Assembly (NCBI RefSeq): GCF_002891295.1
Contig: NZ_LGUI01000009.1
Span: 455,526-519,525, forward strand
DNA from: Streptomyces eurocidicus
GTDB lineage: Bacteria; Actinomycetota; Actinomycetes; Streptomycetales; Streptomycetaceae
DNA length: 64,000 nt
Reading direction: 5' to 3'
The first letter of the stretch is position 1. Every line of letters starts with the position of its first letter. Below the pieces are notes generated by a model. That model had not been told where the DNA came from. It searched no databases and saw nothing but the letters and a program-made list of their open reading frames with translations. Position numbers and translations under genes: made by a program. Of this stretch, positions 44,284 to 53,103 are shown piece after piece.

Positions 44284-45720
44284 TCAGGTCCGGGGGGGCG
44301 CCTCGCCCGGTGGCTCACCGGGCGGCATCGCGCCTGCGGCCGACGCCCTCGCGGCCGTGGTGACGGACTCCTCCGGCCGAGGTCCGTCCGCCGCGGCCGC
44401 CCGCAGGGCGTTCTCCTTGGCGTGGGCCCGTAGATAGCCGACGACCGTATTGGTGACGGCGGCCAGCGGGACCGCGACCACCGCGCCGCCGATGCCCGCG
44501 ATCAGCGAGCCCGCGGCCACCGAGAGGACCACCGCGAGCGGGTGCACCCGCACGGCCCGGCCCAGGATGAAGGGCTGGAGGACATGGCCCTCGATCTGCT
44601 GCACCGCGAGCACCACGACCAGCACCATCATCGCCGTGAACACATCGCGCGTCACCAGCGCGACCACCACCGCCAGCGCGCCGGAGACCACCGCGCCGAC
44701 GAGGGGGATGAAGGCGAAGAGGAAGATGAACACGGCCAGCGGCACGGCCAGCGGCACATCGAGGAAGAACAGCCCTATGCCGATGAAGATCGCGTCGATC
44801 AGGGCCACTATCACCGTGCCGCGCACATACGCGGTGAGCGTCGCCCACGCGCGCGGACCCGCGCCCGCCACACCCTCGCGGGCCGCCGCCGGGAACAGCT
44901 TGAGCAGCCACTCCCAGATCTTCGGGCCGTCGTAGAGCAGGAAGAGCGTGCTGAACATCGCCAGCAGGATGCCGGTGAGCACCTCGATGATGACCTGGAC
45001 ACCCTCTATGCCCGCCGAGGTGATGTCCTTGGTGTTGGTGCCGATCGCCTGGCTGAGGTTGTCGGCGATGTTGTTGATCTGGTCCTCGGTGACATGGAAC
45101 GGGCTGTTGAGGAGCCAGTGCTTGAGGTCCTTGATGCCCTGCTGGACCTGTGTGGACAGGTCGTCGAGGTTCTCCGTCACCTGCCAGACCACGAACCAGC
45201 CGACCAGGCCCATGACCACGAACCCGGAGATAAAGGTCATCGCCGTGGCCAGGCCGCGGGGCACGCCGCGCCGCTTGAGCAGGGCGACGGTGGGCTGGAG
45301 CAGCGCGGTGATGAGCAGGGCCGCGGTGAAGGCGAGCACCACCAGCTGGACCGCGCTGATCACCCGCATCAGCACCCAGAGGGTGCCGGCCAGGATCAGC
45401 AGCCGCCAGGCCACCTCGGCCGCGACGCGCACACCCCAGGGGACGGTGGCCACCGGGTCGGGGCGCGCGGCGACGGCCGGGGCGTAACCGGGCGGCGGCG
45501 GTACGTGCTCGGCCGTGGGCTGCGCGGGCGGCTGCCCGGCGGGATCGGCCGCCGGCACGGGGGCCGCGGCGGGCACGGGCTCGGGGCCGGAGGCGACCGG
45601 ACTCACCGGGGCCGGCGTCTCCGCCGCACCCGGGTCCTCGCCCTTCCGGGCTTCGAGACGGTCGGCGAGGCGGGACAGGCCCGCTCCCACACCCCCGACC
45701 AGTCTTGGCAATCTCGACAT
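44284..45720 (-). CDS. AI-2E-family transporter (PerM/TqsA-like)
   Basis: A 478-residue membrane protein. A Pro/Ala-rich cytoplasmic N-terminus (~1-90) is followed by about eight hydrophobic segments, with the family phrases ALLITALLQPTVALLKRRGVP, GLVGWFVVWQVTENLDDL, DVPLAVPLAVFIFLFAFIPL and VQQIEGHVLQPFILGRAVRV. The family exports autoinducer-2 in E. coli, and other members are Na+/H+ antiporters, so the substrate here is open. ATG 45720 follows AGAGGAAGAA. Confidence 0.9.
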   Translation of the reverse strand: MSRLPRLVGGVGAGLSRLADRLEARKGEDPGAAETPAPVSPVASGPEPVPAAAPVPAADPAGQPPAQPTAEHVPPPPGYAPAVAARPDPVATVPWGVRVAAEVAWRLLILAGTLWVLMRVISAVQLVVLAFTAALLITALLQPTVALLKRRGVPRGLATAMTFISGFVVMGLVGWFVVWQVTENLDDLSTQVQQGIKDLKHWLLNSPFHVTEDQINNIADNLSQAIGTNTKDITSAGIEGVQVIIEVLTGILLAMFSTLFLLYDGPKIWEWLLKLFPAAAREGVAGAGPRAWATLTAYVRGTVIVALIDAIFIGIGLFFLDVPLAVPLAVFIFLFAFIPLVGAVVSGALAVVVALVTRDVFTAMMVLVVVLAVQQIEGHVLQPFILGRAVRVHPLAVVLSVAAGSLIAGIGGAVVAVPLAAVTNTVVGYLRAHAKENALRAAAADGPRPEESVTTAARASAAGAMPPGEPPGEAPPRT

Positions 45721-45816
45721 TTCTCTTCCTCTACCCCCACTCCCCCGCGGCCATGGTGACGACGTTACCTGTGCCCGCTGTCATCGATGCCGACGGGCGT
45801 CGTGGGGGAAGACACA

Positions 45817-45851
45817 CGGGACCCCCGGCCGGGCTGCGACCGGGGGTCCCG
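45817..45851 (-). terminator. Terminator of the transglycosylase gene
   Basis: CGGGACCCCCGG (45817-45828) pairs perfectly with 45840-45851, 42 bases after the transglycosylase stop on the minus strand. Confidence 0.8.
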
Positions 45852-45893
45852 CGAGAGGCATGGAAGTTACCGTGGGTACGGCCTAGGCGTGGG

Positions 45894-46625
45894 CTAGTAC
45901 CACTGGTTGGCCTGCCAGAACGACCAGGCGCCGCAGGGGCTGCCGTAGCGCTCGTTCATATAGCCGAGGCCCCACTTGATCTGGGTGGCGGGGTTGGTCC
46001 GCCAGTCGGCACCGGCCGACGACATCTTGGAGGCGGGCAGCGACTGCACCAGGCCGTAGGCGCCGGAGGAGGCGTTGGTCGCGGTGTAGTCCCAGCTGCT
46101 CTCGTTGTTCACGATGTTGCTGAAGCACTGGAACTGGTCGCCGGGGACCATCTGCCGGGCCATCGCCTGGACCTCGGCGGTGGAGTAGGAGCCCTTGACC
46201 GCGAAGTCGGAGGCGTCGCGCGCGGCGGACCGGCTGCTGACCTCGTCCTTCTTCTCGCGCTCGGCGGCGTCCTTCTTCGCCTGCTCCTTCTCCTCCGCCT
46301 CCTTCTTCGCCGCGGCGTCCGCGGCGTCCTTCTTGGCGGTGGCGTCCTCGGCGGCCTGCTTGCGCGCGGTCTCCTCGGCGTCCTTCTTCGCGGCCGTGTC
46401 CGCCGCGTCGGACTGGGTGTCCGCCTGCTGCGTCAGGGAAGCGGTCTGGGCCTGGACGTTGTGTCCGACGGGGATCTCCGCGAGGAGCGTCGCGTCGGCT
46501 GCGGTGGCCTCGACCTGAGGGGTCGTGCCCTGGTCGCTGCCCGAGGCGACACCTACGACGGCGCCGACGGTGGTGACCGCGGTGGCGGACGCCACGGCGA
46601 ATCCCCGGACCGAAATCCGGCTCAC
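45894..46625 (-). CDS. Secreted SLT-type lytic transglycosylase
   Basis: A 243-residue exported protein. A signal sequence (SVRGFAVASATAVTTVGAVVG) leads into a long Ala/Lys/Glu-rich coiled coil (residues ~60-140, with KKDAEETARKQAAEDATAKK). The C-terminal ~85 residues are a transglycosylase-like domain: FQCFSNIVNNESSWDYTATN with the probable catalytic Glu, SSGAYGLVQSLPASKM, WGLGYMNERYGSPCGAWSFW. It should cleave peptidoglycan glycan strands. GTG 46625 has GGAAGG 7 bases upstream. The leader is about 360 bases long, see the upstream entries. Confidence 0.88.
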   Translation of the reverse strand: MSRISVRGFAVASATAVTTVGAVVGVASGSDQGTTPQVEATAADATLLAEIPVGHNVQAQTASLTQQADTQSDAADTAAKKDAEETARKQAAEDATAKKDAADAAAKKEAEEKEQAKKDAAEREKKDEVSSRSAARDASDFAVKGSYSTAEVQAMARQMVPGDQFQCFSNIVNNESSWDYTATNASSGAYGLVQSLPASKMSSAGADWRTNPATQIKWGLGYMNERYGSPCGAWSFWQANQWY

Positions 46626-46791
46626 ACGGTTTCCTTCCAGCATCGCCCGCATAGGTGACCTCGCGGACGCAATCGTGCCCCTGGCGCTGGCCTCCGTCGT
46701 GCCGGTCCCGTGGAGCGGAGAACCGACTGGTCACAGAAGGCGCTGACCCGGTGGGGCCTCCCGCGGGGGAGGTCCGTGTGACGCTCGGGCG

Positions 46792-46855
46792 GCATACGGC
46801 GACGCTGTTCAGTTCTGTGGTGTCGCACCCCAAGAGGTGCGGTGGTGCCGTATGC
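46792..46855 (-). promoter_or_regulatory. Structured 5' leader of the transglycosylase mRNA
   Basis: GCATACGGC (46792-46800) pairs perfectly with GCCGTATGC (46847-46855), enclosing a smaller GCACC...GGTGC hairpin (46825-46840). A second hairpin (GGCCTCCCGCGGGGGAGGTC, about 46755-46774) lies nearer the gene. The layout resembles a riboswitch or attenuator, but I could not match a known class. Confidence 0.5.
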
Positions 46856-46991
46856 GGGGGCCTGACAGGACCCAGACTTTGCCCGACCGGGACGCCCCGA
46901 GGCAATTCCGCGTTGCGTGGGAAAGCTCACACGCCGTTTACGCCAGGGATTTCCCGGAAAACCAGGCGCCGCACAACAGCGCGCGGCTAAG

Positions 46992-47021
46992 CTCCTACGC
47001 TTTGCCGCGCGCTGCCGTCAA
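46992..47021 (-). promoter_or_regulatory. Likely promoter of the transglycosylase gene
   Basis: On the minus strand TTGACG (47021-47016), 18 bases, then TAGGAG (46997-46992), 42 bases beyond the phoH stop. It would give a 5' leader of roughly 360 bases. Confidence 0.55.
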
Positions 47022-47062
47022 GCCGCCGTCCGGGCGGCCGTTCAGGTCATGCCGGATCCGTA

Positions 47063-48385
47063 TCAGATACGGCCGTCCTCCAGCATTTCGGTCACCAGCG
47101 CCGCGATCGGCGAACGCTCCGAACGCGTCAGAGTGACATGCGAGAAGAGCGGATGGCCCTTCAGCTTCTCCACGACGGCGACCACTCCGTCGTAACGCCC
47201 CACGCGCAAGTTGTCGCGCTGCGCCACATCGTGGGTGAGAACCACCCGCGAATTGGCCCCGATTCGCGACAGAACGGTCAGCAGAACATTCCTTTCGAGC
47301 GATTGGGCCTCATCCACGATCACGAATGCATCGTGCAATGAGCGGCCGCGGATATGGGTGAGCGGCAGCACCTCGAGCATGCCGCGCCCGACGACCTCCT
47401 CGATCACCTCGGCGCTCGTCACCGCCGAGAGGGTGTCGAAGACGGCCTGGGCCCACGGGCTCATCTTCTCGGCCTCGCTGCCGGGCAGATAGCCCAACTC
47501 CTGGCCGCCCACCGCGTACAACGGCCGGAAGACCATCACCTTGCGGTGCTGCCGCCGCTCCAGGACGGCCTCCAGGCCGGCGCACAGCGCCAGCGCCGAC
47601 TTGCCCGTGCCGGCCCGGCCGCCCATGGACACGATGCCGATGTCCGGGTCCAGGAGCATGTCCAGGGCCACCCGCTGCTCGGCGCTGCGGCCGTGGATGC
47701 CGAACGCCTCGCGGTCGCCCCGGACCAGCCGCACCGAGCCGTCGGCCGCCACCCGGCCGAGGGCCTTGCCGCGCTCGGACTGGAGCACCAGCCCCGTGTG
47801 CACCGGCAGTTCCGCCGCCTCCGGCACCTCGACGGCCTCCGTGGCGTAGAGCTCGTCGACCTGCTCGGCGGTGACGGCGAGCTCCGCCATGCCCGTCCAG
47901 CCCGAGTCCGTGATGGCGAGCTCCGCGCGGTACTCCTCCGCCAGCAGGCCGACCGCGGACGCCTTGATGCGCAGGGGCAGGTCCTTGGACACGACCGTGA
48001 CGTCGTATCCCTCCGCCTGGAGATTGCGGGCGACCGCGAGAATGCGCGAGTCGTTGTCACCGAGGCGGAACCCGGCGGGCAGTATGCCCGTATCCGAGTG
48101 GTTGAGCTCGACCCTGAGCGTCCCGCCCAACTCACCGATCGGAATCGGTGAGTCGAGGCGGCCGAATTGCACCCGGTATCCGTCCAGCAGGCGCAGCGCC
48201 TGCCGCGCGAAATAACCGAGCTCGGGGTGGTGCCTCTTGGCCTCCAGCTCCGTGACCACCACCACGGGCAGCACGACCTCGTGCTCCTCGAAGCGGGACA
48301 TGGCGCCTGGGTCGGCCAGCAGGACGCTGGTGTCGAGGACATAGGTGCGCCGGTCGTTCTCACGGCGCTTCTTGCTGGTCACCAC
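47063..48385 (-). CDS. PIN-PhoH fusion ATPase (PhoH2-type)
   Basis: A 440-residue cytoplasmic protein. An N-terminal PIN ribonuclease domain (RRTYVLDTSVLLADPGAMSR, later LGDNDSRILAVARNLQAEG and VTVVSKDLPLRIKA) carries the conserved acidic residues. The C-terminal PhoH domain has FGIHGRSAEQRVALDMLLDP, Walker A GRAGTGKSALALCAG, KVMVFRPLYAVGGQELGYLPG and Walker B FVIVDEAQSL. PhoH2 proteins of actinobacteria are RNA helicase/ribonucleases sometimes linked to toxin-antitoxin behaviour. GTG 48385 or 48382 is the start. Confidence 0.93.
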   Translation of the reverse strand: MVTSKKRRENDRRTYVLDTSVLLADPGAMSRFEEHEVVLPVVVVTELEAKRHHPELGYFARQALRLLDGYRVQFGRLDSPIPIGELGGTLRVELNHSDTGILPAGFRLGDNDSRILAVARNLQAEGYDVTVVSKDLPLRIKASAVGLLAEEYRAELAITDSGWTGMAELAVTAEQVDELYATEAVEVPEAAELPVHTGLVLQSERGKALGRVAADGSVRLVRGDREAFGIHGRSAEQRVALDMLLDPDIGIVSMGGRAGTGKSALALCAGLEAVLERRQHRKVMVFRPLYAVGGQELGYLPGSEAEKMSPWAQAVFDTLSAVTSAEVIEEVVGRGMLEVLPLTHIRGRSLHDAFVIVDEAQSLERNVLLTVLSRIGANSRVVLTHDVAQRDNLRVGRYDGVVAVVEKLKGHPLFSHVTLTRSERSPIAALVTEMLEDGRI

Positions 48386-48840
48386 GGGTGGACGAACCCC
48401 CTCGGGGAGAGGTCGGGGCGCGACGGCGTCGCCGGGGAATGGGCCGGGTCGATGCCCTTCGAGGGCCGGACGCCGGCCCTCCGCGTCGTCCGCGCGACCT
48501 CTCGGGTCCGCACGGTCCGCACGGTCGTCGTCCGTGTGCAAAGGGCCTCCCGGGCGGGCGGCCCCATGCCGCCCGCTGGCAGAGCGACGGTCTTTGGACA
48601 GACCGTCGACCTGGAGGGGATATTCCCGCTGTACCGCTTGACCATGCAACGGCATATGCGACGACGGGGTGAACCCTCGTTCCGCCGGGCCGCGGAACAG
48701 TCGCTCCGGACCGGCCGCCACCTGGGTTCCGACCTGTCAACCGGCTTGCCCACCGCCCCGGTGGACCGCCTTACCGTGCCTCCCGGCCGGACTTCGAGGC
48801 CATTCCCGGCCTTGTCCGTCCGTTGTACCGGCCCGTGGTG
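48386..48840. other. 455-bp gap between the isoprenyl transferase and phoH genes
   Basis: No gene is supported on either strand. A perfect 9-bp inverted repeat, CGACGGTCT-TTGGAC-AGACCGTCG, lies at 48585-48608, with a small GGGATATTCCC palindrome just beyond it. The minus-strand promoter and leader of phoH must lie here. Confidence 0.6.
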
Positions 48841-49602
48841 TCAGCCGCCGTAACGGCGGTGCCGCGCCGCGTAATCCCGCAGCGCGCGAAGGAAGTCGAC
48901 CTTCCGGAAAGCCGGCCAGAAGACTTCGCAGAAGTAGTACTCGGAGTGCGCGCTCTGCCAGAGCATGAAGCCGGACAGGCGCTGTTCGCCACTGGTGCGG
49001 ATGACCAGATCCGGGTCGGGCTGGCCGCGCGTGTAGAGGTGCTTGGAGATGTGCTCGACGTCGACGGTCTCGGCCAGTTCCTCGAAGGAGGTGCCGTTCT
49101 CGGCGGCTTCGAGCACCAGCGACCGCACCGCGTCCGCGATCTCCTGCCGGCCGCCGTAGCCGACGGCCACGTTGACCAGTATTCCGTCGACGCCGAGGGT
49201 GTCCTGCTCGGCCTCCTTCAGCACCGACTGGGTGCGGGCCGGCAGCAGGTCCATGGTGCCCACGTGGTGGACGCGCCAGCGGCCGTCGGCGGCCAGCCCG
49301 CGGACCGTGTTCTCGATGATGCCGAGCAGCGGCTTGAGCTGGTCGGCGGGCCGGTCCAGGTTGTCGGTCGAGAGCATCCAGAGCGTCACGACCTCGACGT
49401 CGGTCTCGGCGCACCAGCCGAGCAACTCCGAGATCTTGTCCGCGCCCGCCTGGTGCCCCTGCTCCAGCGTGCGGCCGTCGGCCCGCGCCCAGCGTCGGTT
49501 GCCGTCCAGGATGACGCCGATGTGCTTGGGCACCTGGGCGTGGTCGAGGCGGCCTTCCACCCGGCGTGCGTAGAGCCTGTACACCAGGTCGCGCAACTTC
49601 AC
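48841..49602 (-). CDS. Isoprenyl (polyprenyl) transferase, UppS-like
   Basis: A 253-residue cis-prenyltransferase. The catalytic DGNRRWA motif is in HIGVILDGNRRWARADGRTL, followed by HQAGADKISELLGWC, a WMLSTDNLDRP segment, NVAVGYGGRQEIADAVR and the C-terminal PDLVIRTSGEQRLSGFMLWQ with SEYYFCEVFWPAF. It makes undecaprenyl or related polyprenyl diphosphates for cell-wall carriers. GTG 49602 (VKLRDLVYRLYARRV) has GGAGGGG 9 bases upstream and matches the family start; ATG 49620 is an alternative. Confidence 0.94.
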   Translation of the reverse strand: MKLRDLVYRLYARRVEGRLDHAQVPKHIGVILDGNRRWARADGRTLEQGHQAGADKISELLGWCAETDVEVVTLWMLSTDNLDRPADQLKPLLGIIENTVRGLAADGRWRVHHVGTMDLLPARTQSVLKEAEQDTLGVDGILVNVAVGYGGRQEIADAVRSLVLEAAENGTSFEELAETVDVEHISKHLYTRGQPDPDLVIRTSGEQRLSGFMLWQSAHSEYYFCEVFWPAFRKVDFLRALRDYAARHRRYGG

Positions 49603-49713
49603 GTCTTCCAGCCCCTCCATGCCACGGCGGTCGCCCCGAGGGCGCCACATTACTGCCCGCGTGTCACGAGAGCCCAACTCGGCCTGTCACAGGTCCGTGA
49701 TAGTCAGATACAC

Positions 49714-50760
49714 ATGACCGATTCCACTCATTCCGCGCACTATCGTGCGGCCGAATCCCGCTACGACTCGATGGAGTACCGGCGTACGGGGCGCAGCGGC
49801 CTCAAGCTGCCCGCCGTCTCCCTCGGGCTGTGGCACAACTTCGGCGACGACCGTGCCCTGGAGTCCCAGCGCGCCATTCTCCGCCGCGCCTTCGACCTGG
49901 GCGTGACCCACTTCGACCTGGCCAACAACTACGGACCGCCGCCGGGCTCCGCCGAGCTGAACTTCGGCAAGATCTTCGCGCAGGACTTCCGGCCGTACCG
50001 TGACGAAATGGTGCTCGCCACCAAGGCCGGATATCTCATGCACCCCGGCCCGTACGGGGAGTGGGGTTCGCGGAAGTACCTGCTCTCCTCGCTCGACGCG
50101 TCGCTGGGCCGGATGGGTGTCGATTACGTCGACATCTTCTACTCGCACCGCTTCGACCCGGAGACCCCGCTGGAGGAGACGATGGGCGCGCTCGCGTCCG
50201 CCGTCCAGCAGGGCAAGGCGCTCTACGCGGGCGTGTCCTCGTACAACGCCGAGCAGACCCGCGAAGCGGCCCGGCTGCTGCGCGAGATGGGCGTACCGGC
50301 CCTGATCCACCAGCCGTCCTACTCGATGATCAACCGCTGGACGGAGGACGACGGCCTGCTGGACGCCCTGGAGGCCGAGGGTATGGGCTGCATCTCGTTC
50401 GCGCCGCTCGCCCAGGGTCTGCTGACCGACAAGTACCTGCACGGCATCCCGGAGGGCTCCCGCGCCTCGCAGGGCAAGTCGCTCGACCCGGAGCTGCTGA
50501 CGGACGACGTCGTGGAGCGGCTGCGCGGGCTGCACGCCATCGCGGAGCGCCGTGGGCAGTCCCTGGCCCAGCTGGCCCTGACGTGGGTGCTGCGTGACCC
50601 GCGGATGACCTCGGCGCTGATCGGCGCGTCCAGCGTGCGTCAGCTGGAGGCGAATGTCGCCGCGCTCGGGACATCGAAACTGACCGATGAGGAGCTGGCC
50701 GAGATCGACTCCTTCGCGGTGAGTACCGAAGGTGTCAACATCTGGGCCCGACGCGGCTGA
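49714..50760 (+). CDS. Aldo-keto reductase (YghZ/MgrA-like)
   Basis: A 348-residue NADPH-dependent reductase of the AKR superfamily, closest in pattern to the YghZ (AKR14) group that reduces glyceraldehyde 3-phosphate and methylglyoxal. The catalytic tetrad lies in FDLANNYGPPPG (Asp, Tyr), LATKAGYLMHPGPYGEWGSR (Lys) and YVDIFYSHRFDPETP (His). NADPH-binding phrases SFAPLAQGLLTDKYL and SALIGASSVRQLEANV follow. ATG 49714 lies 7 bases after TAGTCA, so the mRNA may be leaderless. Confidence 0.94.
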   Translation: MTDSTHSAHYRAAESRYDSMEYRRTGRSGLKLPAVSLGLWHNFGDDRALESQRAILRRAFDLGVTHFDLANNYGPPPGSAELNFGKIFAQDFRPYRDEMVLATKAGYLMHPGPYGEWGSRKYLLSSLDASLGRMGVDYVDIFYSHRFDPETPLEETMGALASAVQQGKALYAGVSSYNAEQTREAARLLREMGVPALIHQPSYSMINRWTEDDGLLDALEAEGMGCISFAPLAQGLLTDKYLHGIPEGSRASQGKSLDPELLTDDVVERLRGLHAIAERRGQSLAQLALTWVLRDPRMTSALIGASSVRQLEANVAALGTSKLTDEELAEIDSFAVSTEGVNIWARRG

Positions 50761-50811
50761 AATCCGACGGGTCTCCACACCGTCACGCACCGTGACACCC
50801 GGGCAGAAAAA

Positions 50812-50846
50812 CGGGCCGGTCCGTGGGGGGGATACGGACCGGCCCG
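50812..50846 (+). terminator. Terminator of the aldo-keto reductase gene
   Basis: CGGGCCGGTCCGT pairs perfectly with ACGGACCGGCCCG across a 9-base G-rich loop, 52 bases after the stop. In the rest of the gap to 51111 I see no gene. Confidence 0.85.
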
Positions 50847-51111
50847 AGGGGGGGTTTCCACCTTAACCGCTCGGAGCACCTGTTCCGCGCATCGGCGAGG
50901 GTGACGGCGCGCGCCATGCTGACACTGGGTGACGTTGTTGATCTTGAACGGGCGGGCACGGACGGCCGCTTCGGGTCCCATAAGGCCCTTCAGCACTGGC
51001 CTTACGGTGTAGAACCAGCCATCCTGAGCCCCGGCGGAACCTCGCTCTCCACCCTTTCTAAAAACGTCCTGAAAAGTCACCCACGCTTGACGCGTTTGGC
51101 TGTTTTTGGCG

Positions 51112-52308
51112 TCACGCGTGGACACTTTCGGTAGCGAGCTCGGCGTTTTGCGCCAGATGTCCATTCCGAGCGGGTCGGTCGGCGAGCAGGGCGGGGACGA
51201 GTGTGGCGAGACCGATCAGAGCGAGCGCGGCACCGAGCCAGAGCGGCGCCCGCAGCCCGAACGGACCGATCACCATCCCGCCCACCCATGACCCGATGGT
51301 GACGCCGAGGGTGATGAAGGAGGAGTGGACGGTGTTGACCAGCGGCCGGGCATTGCCGGTGCGCTGGACCCGGGTGGCCATGGCCGGGTTCATGGTGACG
51401 CCGACCAGGCCGATGCCCAGCATGCAGACCACCGCCGGCACGGTCAGGTGGGCGAAGAGCGCGAAGCCGGCCAGGAACAGCAGGTTCAGGGCCAGGCCGG
51501 CCACCTGCACACCGACGGTGTGCCGGTCGGCGAGCCGGCCGACGACGCTGTTGCCGACCACGGTGGCCGCGCCGTAGCCGATGAGCAGCAGCGGGACGGT
51601 GCCGTGGGCGAAGCCGGTGACCTCGGTGAGGATCGGGTTGAAGTAGCTGAACGCGGCGAAGGTCGCGCCGATGATGAAGGTGCTGGTGGAGAGGGTCAGC
51701 CAGAGCTTCGGGTTCCGGAAGGCGCCCAGCTCCTCGCGGACGCTCCCGCCGCCCTCGGAGCGCGTCAGCCGGGGCACACCGGCGAGGGTGCACAGCGCGG
51801 CGGCCACGGTCAGGGCGGCGATGGTCCAGAAGGCGGCGCGCCAGCCCAGCCGCTCGCCGATGAGCGTGGCGAGGGGCATCCCGAGGAGGGTGCCGAGCAT
51901 CAGCCCGTTCATGGCGACGGCCATGGCCCGGCCGCGGACCTCCGGGCGGGTCAGCTGGGCGCATATCGAGAGGGCGACGCCGAAGAACGCCTGCGAGGCG
52001 ACGCCGCTGATGACGCGCGCCGGCAGCATGACCCCGTAACCGGGCGCGGCGGCGGCCATGACGGTACCGGTCAGGGAGACGGCGAACAGGAGGATCAGCG
52101 CCTGTTTCTGGCGCATCCTCAGCACCGCCACGGTCAGCAGCGGGCCGCCGACGGCCATGGCCACCGCGAAGGCGGTGATGAGGTAGCCGATCTCGGGGAC
52201 GGTGACGCCCAGCCCCTCGGCCATCTGCGGCATCAGTCCGGCGACGACGAACTCGCCGGTCACCAGGGCGAAGATGCCCGCGGCGAGGACGTATACGGCA
52301 CGTGGCAT
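51112..52308 (-). CDS. MFS transporter, DHA1-type drug exporter
   Basis: A 398-residue, 12-helix major facilitator protein like AraJ/Cmx exporters. The N-terminus is MPRAVYVLAAGIFALVTGEF with helix 1 and the family GEFVVAGLMP motif. Further conserved parts are PARVISGVASQAFFGVALS, RGRAMAVAMNGLMLGTLLGM and the second-half FNPILTEVTGF and GRLADRHTVG. AGGAG lies 7 bases upstream of ATG 52308. It lies downstream of, and probably under control of, the TetR gene; both share similar operator sequences. Confidence 0.92.
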   Translation of the reverse strand: MPRAVYVLAAGIFALVTGEFVVAGLMPQMAEGLGVTVPEIGYLITAFAVAMAVGGPLLTVAVLRMRQKQALILLFAVSLTGTVMAAAAPGYGVMLPARVISGVASQAFFGVALSICAQLTRPEVRGRAMAVAMNGLMLGTLLGMPLATLIGERLGWRAAFWTIAALTVAAALCTLAGVPRLTRSEGGGSVREELGAFRNPKLWLTLSTSTFIIGATFAAFSYFNPILTEVTGFAHGTVPLLLIGYGAATVVGNSVVGRLADRHTVGVQVAGLALNLLFLAGFALFAHLTVPAVVCMLGIGLVGVTMNPAMATRVQRTGNARPLVNTVHSSFITLGVTIGSWVGGMVIGPFGLRAPLWLGAALALIGLATLVPALLADRPARNGHLAQNAELATESVHA

Positions 52309-52347
52309 GCAGGTGCTCCTGTGCGGTGCGGTGTTGGGGATCGGTCG

Positions 52348-52370
52348 TTTTGGATCGATCAGTACAAAAT
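52348..52370 (-). promoter_or_regulatory. Probable TetR operator of the MFS gene
   Basis: TTTTGGATCGATCAGTACAA and AAT: the ends TTTTG and CAAAA are inverted, and TTTTGGATCG is shared with the operator before tetR at 53080. It lies 40-62 bases upstream of the MFS ATG. Confidence 0.65.
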
Positions 52371-52480
52371 CAGCCCAAGGAAAGGCGAGCGGGCGGAAGG
52401 CGGTGGGTGGGAGGTGGGCGAGGGGTGGGGCCGTCCGGGCAGGCGGGCGCGGCCTCTTCGCCGCTACCCGCGCCGGGGGC

Positions 52481-53062
52481 TCAGAGCGCGTCGACCGTGG
52501 TGCGGGCGATGCCCTCCAGCGCCGCCCGGTCGATGCCGGCCCGGGCCGAGACGCGCATGCCGCCGATGGCCGCGGCCACGAAGTGCGCGAGCGTACGGGC
52601 ATCCTTGGCGGCCTCGATGTCGCCGTCGCGCTGACCGGACTCCAGGGCGGCCGTCAGCGCCTCCAGGCGGCGCCGGTAGTCGCGCTCCAGCTCACGCGCC
52701 ACCTCGGCGTCGCGGGCCGCCAGCTCCACGGCGGTGTTGACGAACAGGCAGCCCCGGCCGTCGTCCGCGTGCGCGGACTCCTCCTCGATGACGCGCTCCA
52801 GCATCGTGCGGACCTTCTCCCGTGCGGGGAGGTCCGATTCGAGCAGCTCGACCACCGAGGCGGACTTCGTCTCCAGATAGCGCCCCAGGGCCCGCCGGAA
52901 GAGGTCGTGCTTGCTCTTGAAGGCGTTGTAGATGCTGCTCCGGCCGAGGCCGGTGGCCTCGCACAGGTCCTGGGTGGAGGTCGCCTCGTACCCGGCGGTC
53001 CAGAACGCCTCCATCGCGGCGTCGACCGCCCGCTCCTCGTCGAACTTCCTCGGTCGGGCCAT
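52481..53062 (-). CDS. TetR-family repressor
   Basis: A 193-residue TetR regulator. The helix-turn-helix is at residues ~8-55: FDEERAVDAAMEAFWTAGYE, TSTQDLCEATGLGRSSIYNAF and KSKHDLFRRALGRYL. The C-terminal domain has the phrase GRGCLFVNTAVELAARD, typical of the AcrR/YxaF-like subgroup sensing aromatic or antibiotic ligands. ATG 53062 is preceded by its own probable operator. It likely represses itself and the MFS exporter 172 bases downstream. Confidence 0.92.
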   Translation of the reverse strand: MARPRKFDEERAVDAAMEAFWTAGYEATSTQDLCEATGLGRSSIYNAFKSKHDLFRRALGRYLETKSASVVELLESDLPAREKVRTMLERVIEEESAHADDGRGCLFVNTAVELAARDAEVARELERDYRRRLEALTAALESGQRDGDIEAAKDARTLAHFVAAAIGGMRVSARAGIDRAALEGIARTTVDAL

Positions 53063-53079
53063 GGGACGACCGTAACATG

Positions 53080-53101
53080 TTTTGGATCGCTTGATCTAAA
53101 T
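53080..53101 (-). promoter_or_regulatory. Probable autogenous operator of tetR
   Basis: TTTTGGATC-GCTT-GATCTAAAT: the arms TTTGGATC and GATCTAAA are inverted with one mismatch. It lies 18-39 bases upstream of the tetR ATG and matches the MFS operator in TTTTGGATCG. Confidence 0.65.
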
Positions 53102-53103
53102 CA

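Noticed and set aside
46626..47062. A c-di-AMP (ydaO) riboswitch before the transglycosylase
   Set aside because: The gene type fits, but I could not find the conserved bases of that class; only generic stems are visible.
48386..48840. Small frames between the isoprenyl transferase and phoH
   Set aside because: Arg/Pro-rich translations in all frames with no ribosome site; treated as leader or intergenic sequence.
50823..51134. A 103-codon plus-strand frame between the aldo-keto reductase and MFS genes
   Set aside because: It starts inside a terminator, has no ribosome site and shows no family motif.
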